From positions 1,612,001 to 1,676,000 of the forward strand of contig JAQOOI010000022.1 of assembly GCA_028554645.1 (NCBI GenBank): a DNA stretch of 64,000 nucleotides, in the 5' to 3' direction. The notes beneath the pieces were generated by a model. The model searched no databases, had not been told where the DNA came from, and was given only the letters and a program-made list of their open reading frames with translations. This DNA is from Omphalotus guepiniiformis. Taxonomy: Eukaryota > Basidiomycota > Agaricomycetes > Agaricales > Omphalotaceae. Positions 58,550-64,000 of this stretch are shown one piece after another. Position numbers and translations under genes: made by a program. Position 1 is the first letter of the stretch; each line of letters opens with the position of its first letter.

Positions 58550-60350
58550 ATGCTGACACTCATGCCTCCGGAATTACTCATAAATATCCTTCATAAAGTA
58601 GACGCTCGAAACCTATCATGCTGTCGAATGGTGTGTCCAGAAGTCATCACCGCGGCTAACTATGCTATAGACGACGTCGTTGACTAGTAGTACAGGTTTG
58701 CAAGCTGTTCCGTGACTTGATCGACCAAACGGCGAGTTTGACGTATGCGATCGAACTCGAAATAGCTGGTCAGCGAGACCGGTACAGCAAACTCCCAGCC
58801 TCGGACAAACTCAAGCTTTTGCGGGAGCAGCAGTCATCCTGGGAGAATTGTCGTTGGAACCAAGAGCTTACCATTCCGATATGTGGAGGTGGTTTGTGGG
58901 AGCTTTTCGGAAATGTTTTGGCGCAACAAAGTGTAGACAGGACATCCCTCGTGTTTAGGCAGCTACCATCTGTTCATCGCGGTATAGCGGACAGAGAATG
59001 GTCCGTGAAAATTGACGGACCTCTAGTGCGCGATTTTGGTATCGATCCTGCACAGGATCTTCTTGTGCTCATTGAAGCCCCACGCTGGTAGGTTCAATCA
59101 GCCTGTATGTTTGCGTTAAGTATCTCACCCTGTGTGTAGGTGGGGACCAAATCCTGATCATACCCACCGCATCCATATGAGATCGCTTTTGGACGGGACA
59201 ATACATCCTCTGGCCGCTAATTCAAGCACAATCATTCATCGTCAAGGATTTAGAGACCTTCAAATTTCATATTCTATTCAAGTGTCCGGGGATTTACTCG
59301 GAATTTTCTTTCGCACCGTTGAAGCGGGTGAAAATGAGTTCATAATATGGGAATGGAAGACAGGTAGCATGAAACTGGTGCGATTTCTTCTATGTGGATG
59401 GAACTAGTTTTTAATCATTTAGCGGCAGTATCTCAGTGGTGATGAGATGCGATCATTCTGTTTTCTTTCAGAGCGTCATGTTCTGCTCATCGTCTTCAAC
59501 TTGCCTGACACCGACGAGGTCCAACCAAGTTTAATGGTGGTAGACTTTGGGCAGGAATCCGCCCAAAAGCAACATCATTCTCATCTTCAACACAGCTTCG
59601 GCCTGGCTTTTCCTGCATTTGAATCGTCTGTTGCGCCTCTGTATATCTCTGTCAGGTCTGATCCATCTCCTACGTGGTCGGCCCACCCCAGTCTAGAGGT
59701 TCCCTTTGAAATCACTCATCATAACAAACTTTTCGTTATCTCGGTTTGGGTTCAAAGCGACGCCTCCATCCGCTATCTAACGCTGTTTGTGCCTCAGAAA
59801 ACACTTCTATCCCATCTAGATGCAATGGGTGCAGAAAATAGGATGTTACAGTGGGAAGCTTGGGGGCCAAAAGGTACTCGGCTGATCGACCTTCAACAGG
59901 CTCATTCTATGGTATGGGCCTGCTATGTCTACGGATCGAGATACGTCGCACCAGAATGCGGGACTCGGACCAAACGAATGAACACTGTGCATGTGTACGA
60001 CTTTAACGAGCCCGCACTGAGGCATGCTATCTCACAGAACTGCCAGCGGCCGGCAGATAGTGATTCTTCAAGTTTGACGAGCTTGGAATTGGACTCGACT
60101 CTAACGATAACTGCTGCGACAATCTTCCGAGCAGGATATATATTCAAACAAGAGGTCAAAACGTGGTTACCTTACCGTATACGCGTTGTGTCTCTGCCTA
60201 GCATGCTGAGTCGCTCTTCGCTAATGTGTAGCGAAGATTCACTCATCGTCGTCAACGTGAGCTCTTATTTCTATTCATGCAAGACAAGACTTATGTTTCC
60301 TACAGCACAACGGGCAAGAAGCCCCGAGTTTCCGTGTGTTCGTGTTTTGA
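58550..60350 (+). CDS. F-box protein of the Agaricomycete type
   Basis: Opens MLTLMPPELLINILHKVDARNLSCCRMVCKLFRDLID across an intron, a typical F-box (Leu-Pro-x-Glu-Leu at the start, the VC-x-x-F-x-x-L-I ending). The remainder, about 530 residues, is a beta-rich region without clear repeats (LLVLIEAPRWWGPN, FIIWEWKTG, LSGDEMRSFCFLSERHVLL, IRVVSLPSMLSR) that recurs in many mushroom F-box proteins. A last intron (GTGAGC...TACAG) joins IVVN to HNGQEAPSFRVFVF, stop at 60348-60350. F-box proteins recruit substrates to SCF ubiquitin ligases through Skp1. The family is hugely expanded in Agaricomycetes and substrates are unknown. Confidence 0.8.
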
Positions 60351-60797
60351 CCGGGCGCTGTACATGTGGAACGTTCGTAACTTAGTTGAAGAGCATCCGA
60401 GTGGTTATGAAGTTACCGGGAGCACCAATAGCCAAATACGCTTCCAAGATGTTAAGTTGACAGCCTTCGTGTATGAGCTGTTTATGCTGTAAAACTAATG
60501 AATACATGACTGCGCGCTATATGAAGCACAGGCTACAGCGGTCTTTGAGCTATTCGTCTGGAAGAAGTAAGAAAGCGGTTGAAAGGTGACGGCACTGTGG
60601 TGGCCTGCCGCTTGACTGTGAGGGCAGGACTAAATTAGGAAAATCAGCTGTGATTTGATCTAATCAGATAACCTAAGCGGCTCACTGGAACATTTTTCTG
60701 CGCTTGATGCAAGGCTCATTTATAAAGACGTCCATTTCATTTTCCATGACTCACTTAGTTTTCTATCAACTTTTCCTCCTCCCAGCTTTGCACCCTG
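60351..60797. other. Intergenic with NAGS promoter
   Basis: No gene seen. It holds the F-box 3' flank and the upstream region of the N-acetylglutamate synthase gene, with a TATA box at 60721 (listed separately). Confidence 0.5.
60721..60726 (+). promoter_or_regulatory. TATA box of the NAGS gene
   Basis: TATAAA in the context CATTTATAAAGACG, 72 bases before the start codon at 60798, the expected distance range for a fungal core promoter. Confidence 0.55.
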
Positions 60798-62761
60798 ATG
60801 TTGTCCCATTCGCCTTCTTCCCGTCGCATACTAGCCTCAGCTCTCAAATCGAAGCGTTCCCAGTCATTTAGAGCTTTCTACGCCGTATGATCTACTTTTA
60901 CATCCTTGTCTCAATATGTGTTCAGGTCTCTTTCATTCAGACCATCCAGGGCTTGAGGGAACCTGCACCTCCAGATGGTGACGATCTTCCACCCTCTGAT
61001 AACGTACGTTGTTGTTACCTCTGGAGTCATCAACGTGTCTAATTACGTTTTTTCAACGATTTTATTCTTTCCATCCTACGCGCAAATCCGTCTCTCAGGG
61101 ACACTCGTTCTTACCTAGCCTCGTTTGGACCCCGCCCGAAAGTCAAGCCTACATCCGTTGTAAACCACGACGTCCCCGTCACGCCCGTCACTTCTTCAAG
61201 TGTAGAGTCCATACATGACACTCTCTCGTATCCCAGAACCAGTCAAATTGTTGCATCTATTCTCAACCCTGTAGTCAGGCGTACTGCTCTTGTCAAAGTG
61301 CAGGGACCTTTCACAGATGTACAGCTTGACAGTATTGCCCAAGGTATGGTGTACCTCGAAAAACTTGGCCTTGTCAGTGTCATCGTTGTCGAAAATGACA
61401 AGATAGCACGAGGCGAGCAAGATGAAAGGTCAGCTGTTGTGGAAGAGACGATGCGCTTGGTATCGGCTCTTGAGAAACGTGGTGGACGTGCTCGTCCAGT
61501 TCTTGGTGCGGTAGTCAGACTAGGCCCCAGGCCTGAAGAGGGAGAGTCGCATTCAGACATGTCGCCTCCAGAAGCGCATACACTCCCTTCTGACTTGATT
61601 CCTATCCGCTCTGCTCTTCGTTCTGGAGAAATACCTGTAATACCGCCCTTCGCGTTGGACTCATTCTGTCGCTCGACCCGTGTGGATGCTAATGACGTCA
61701 TAGGGGCTTTAGCCCATGGTATGGCTGAAGCTGGTACACAGAACATTTCTGGCTTGAATTCGGAGGAGCAGCATGCCTCTGAACATACCGCCGAAGTTGA
61801 TCTCACTCCCTTGCGCCTCATGATTATCAATCGCGAGGGTGGTGTCCCATCTTATGCACGTTCAGGTTATCCCCATCTTCTCATCAACCTCGATTCCGAA
61901 TATCAACATATCCACGAGACTTTCCGAGACTCATGGAAGCACACTCATCCTTCTGCATTATCCAACCTTGCATTGGCAAAGACTTGTCTCTCCTACATGC
62001 CTCCAACATCTTCTGCCATCATGGTTTCACATCGTTCTCAGAGTTCTCTGATCGGTAATCTCATCACCAACAAACCCGCTGTGAGCTCTAGCCTTCCACA
62101 TGCTCTTTTACAAGGCAATCGTAAACTCACGCCTCATACTCCAACCTTACTTCGCCGTGGGTTACCCATTCGCGTTGTTCGAACTGTTGAAGAGATCGAC
62201 AAGCGAAAAATGAATGCTTTGCTAGAGCAGTCTTTCGGACGCACTCTTGATGATACCTCCTTCTACAATCGTCTAAATGAGACACTTGATTTTGTGATCA
62301 TCACTGGTGACTATGCGGGTGCCGCAATTGTGACGAATGAGCCATGCCCAGGTTCTTCAGCCCCCATCTCATATCTGGATAAATTTGCCGTGCTTCCAAG
62401 TCATCAGGGGGATGGCACGGTTGATTTCTTATGGGTTGCGCTACACGACGAGTCGTATGGCCTTGGGCATCCCTTCTCCGTCAATCCGAATGGTGGTAAA
62501 GAGGGCCAGGGAGAGGGTCGTGATCTCGTGTGGCGGAGTCGAGCGAATAATCCAGTCAACAAATGGTACTTTGAGCGAAGTTCTGGACACGTTCGAATGG
62601 GTGATTGGGTTCTGTTCTGGTGTGATGCTGAAAAACGGTTGAAGTCTGAGCAAGCTCGCCGCGGGAGCACTGGCTTGTCGTTTGTTGAAGATTGGGAAGA
62701 GGGCCGCCTCTCCTCATGGGTTCACGTCGTTGAAAAAGTTCCATCAAGCTGGAGGAAGTGA
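60798..62761 (+). CDS. N-acetylglutamate synthase, mitochondrial
   Basis: The ATG at 60798 opens MLSHSPSSRRILASALKSKR, an Arg/Ser-rich mitochondrial presequence; introns at GTATGA...TTCAG and GTTGTT...CTCAG link FYA + VSFIQTIQGLREPAPP and SDNV + RDTRSYLASFGPRPK. An amino-acid-kinase-like domain follows (ALVKVQGPFTDVQLDSIAQG, SVIVVENDKIARGE, VIPPFALDS), then the C-terminal NAT domain: RGLPIRVVRTVEEIDKRKM, TLDFVIITGDYAGAAIV, ISYLDKFAVLPSHQGDGTVDF and LVWRSRANNPVNKWYFERSS. This matches fungal ARG2, which acetylates glutamate from acetyl-CoA in the first step of arginine synthesis and is feedback-inhibited by arginine. Length (about 580 codons) fits. ARG2 homologues elsewhere carry an arginine attenuator uORF; I did not find one. 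Confidence 0.88.
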
Positions 62762-62878
62762 AAAGTACTGTTCCATCTCATATAATCATAGACTGCCCCT
62801 CACATTATGTATGTATGAATGACATGTAACACATTTGATCTGACAGGAATACAACGATTGCATTACTAACCACGCCTT

Positions 62879-64000
62879 TTATCGACGAGCCCGAGCTTTG
62901 GCAGCGTGGCGCTTCAGAGGTGTCGAGGCGGGGGAAGAGCGCGTAGAGCAAGTAATGTTCTCTTTCGATGTTCTGCGCTTCGTTGGTAAGAGGTCTCCAA
63001 CTCGCCTCCACGGTGCAAACACTTTTTCCTTATGAAGAACACCATCTTCCAAGTCCCGTATACCTACCAACACCCTTTCACGGAAACGACCAACGGTCCA
63101 AAGGTCGATGTTCTGTATGAGGAAGTGTACTTGTAGAATATCACCTGGACGACTAAGCTGCCATTCACAGCGGTCATCGTCGTCGCAAGATTCGGGCCTC
63201 ACAAATTGCGCGGAAAAAACAATCTGGAAGGTCGTGAGTGATACATAGTACACCTCAGTAGGGATGAACTCACCGGGTGTTCGCGTTCTTCAGGGGTTTT
63301 ACACCAATCAACATGGGCTCTGACTGTTCCGTGTGCCCATACAAGACCAAAAACTGGTGCATTGACATGCATAGAGTTCAAATGTCTCGCTGCTGATGCT
63401 GTTGACATTCGATTTTGTCGATACGCATCCTCTAGCATACTATGAACAGGTTTCTTGTCTTCCCAGACGCTGCTCGCAAACTCAAATCCAGGAGTGTCTG
63501 GAATTGAGGCACAAGGTGTACTCTGGAAGCGGAACGAAGAGCATTTACTACTACTTCCCTTCTTCATAACTTTGTCATTTCTCTTCAACTCCTTGAAAGC
63601 TGAAGAGAAAGATCCGGATAAATCACGAATACACGAGGCAGGTAAAAAGACCACAGAGTCCGGGATCACTGTTTTCGTTGTCAAGATGCGAGCTGCCTCT
63701 GGATCACACCCCAGTTTCTCAAATAATGGCGGATGGGGAAGACAAAACCGGCATTGAACCCTGGAATAATGACGGTATTTAGATAAGGTGCAGAAAAAGA
63801 AAGGTATGTTGCACTTCACCGATATGTACTCTGTTGAATCGCAGGTCCGCGCAGCCTTGAGTAGCTAAGCAAGAATTCAGTAGTGGGTTCAAGTTACATC
63901 GAACAGCTTACACGTTACCGACAAAGTCACCTTCAGACCACTTCTCTTGAGATTTGAGCATCCACTTTAAGCGCTTCCAGGTGTGGAAGACTGTCGATAG
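62879..64000 (-). CDS. Unrecognised fungal protein, 3' part (5' end beyond right edge)
   Basis: Partial gene; the 5' end is outside the window. I do not recognise the family. From the right edge it reads LSTVFHTWKRLKWMLKSQ then EKWSEGDFVGNV, a small exon, then FCLPHPPLFEKLGCDPEAARIL, TVIPDSVVFLPASCIRDL, a Ser/Lys-rich region, SMLEDAYRQNRMSTASAARHLNSM, NAPVFGLVWAHGTVRAHVDWC, a GTG...CAG intron, then SCDDDDRCEWQLSRPGDILQVHFLIQNI, DLWTVGRFRERVLVGIRDL and a basic C-terminus ending KRHAAKARARR. The central part looks like a single globular domain of alternating strands. No signal peptide, membrane helix or catalytic motif is visible. Codon use and introns resemble the neighbours, so it is likely a real conserved gene. 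Confidence 0.65.

Overview
The window is nuclear DNA of a filamentous basidiomycete, most likely a mushroom-forming Agaricomycete. The evidence is gene density (25 protein genes in 64 kb, both strands), many short GT-AG introns of roughly 40-60 bases, and the gene families: Mit1-type CHD remodeller, GH5 endoglucanase, KRE6/SKN1-type GH16 protein, fungal ceramide glucosyltransferase, Zn2Cys6 regulator and Ima1. Coordinates for genes are genomic spans including introns. I saw no rRNA, convincing tRNA or CRISPR array.

Layout. 1-7.2 kb: 5' part of a Chk2/Cds1-like checkpoint kinase cut by the left edge, the ribosome-biogenesis GTPase Lsg1, a secreted GH5 endoglucanase (all minus), and a LYR-motif protein (plus). 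7.5-13.4 kb: exocyst subunit Sec8 (minus), divergent by only 76 bases from an LDAH-type lipid-droplet hydrolase (plus). 13.7-26.7 kb: three plus-strand nucleic-acid genes in tandem, a Mit1-like chromatin remodeller, a protein with a catalytically degenerate RNase III fold plus dsRBD, and a Rad5/HLTF-like SNF2-RING ATPase. 26.9-32.9 kb: a Prm10/ThrE-like membrane protein and a Zn2Cys6 regulator with an 8-base microexon (minus). 33.6-43.8 kb: a Yop1/REEP protein, a second exocyst subunit (Sec3), a homeodomain protein, ceramide glucosyltransferase and a TatD nuclease. 44.0-51.1 kb: a PTS2-bearing peroxisomal thiolase, a Ser-rich single-span wall-sensor-like protein, the inner-nuclear-membrane protein Ima1 and, 72 bases away and divergent, a SNAPC1-like protein. 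51.3-64 kb: a KRE6/SKN1-like glucan-synthesis protein carrying a 433-base MITE in an intron, UBE2O, an F-box protein, N-acetylglutamate synthase, and an unrecognised gene running off the right edge.

Most genes are single-copy housekeeping functions and there is no metabolic gene cluster. Loose themes are polarised secretion and cell wall (Sec8, Sec3, Yop1, KRE6-like, the Ser-rich protein), chromatin and genome maintenance (Chk2, Mit1, Rad5-like, Ima1) and lipid metabolism (LDAH, GCS, thiolase). The least ordinary items are the MITE with perfect 8-base target duplication, the microexon that supplies a zinc-binding Cys, an apparently non-canonical splice junction in the Walker A motif of the Rad5-like gene, and the dead RNase III-dsRBD protein beside Mit1.
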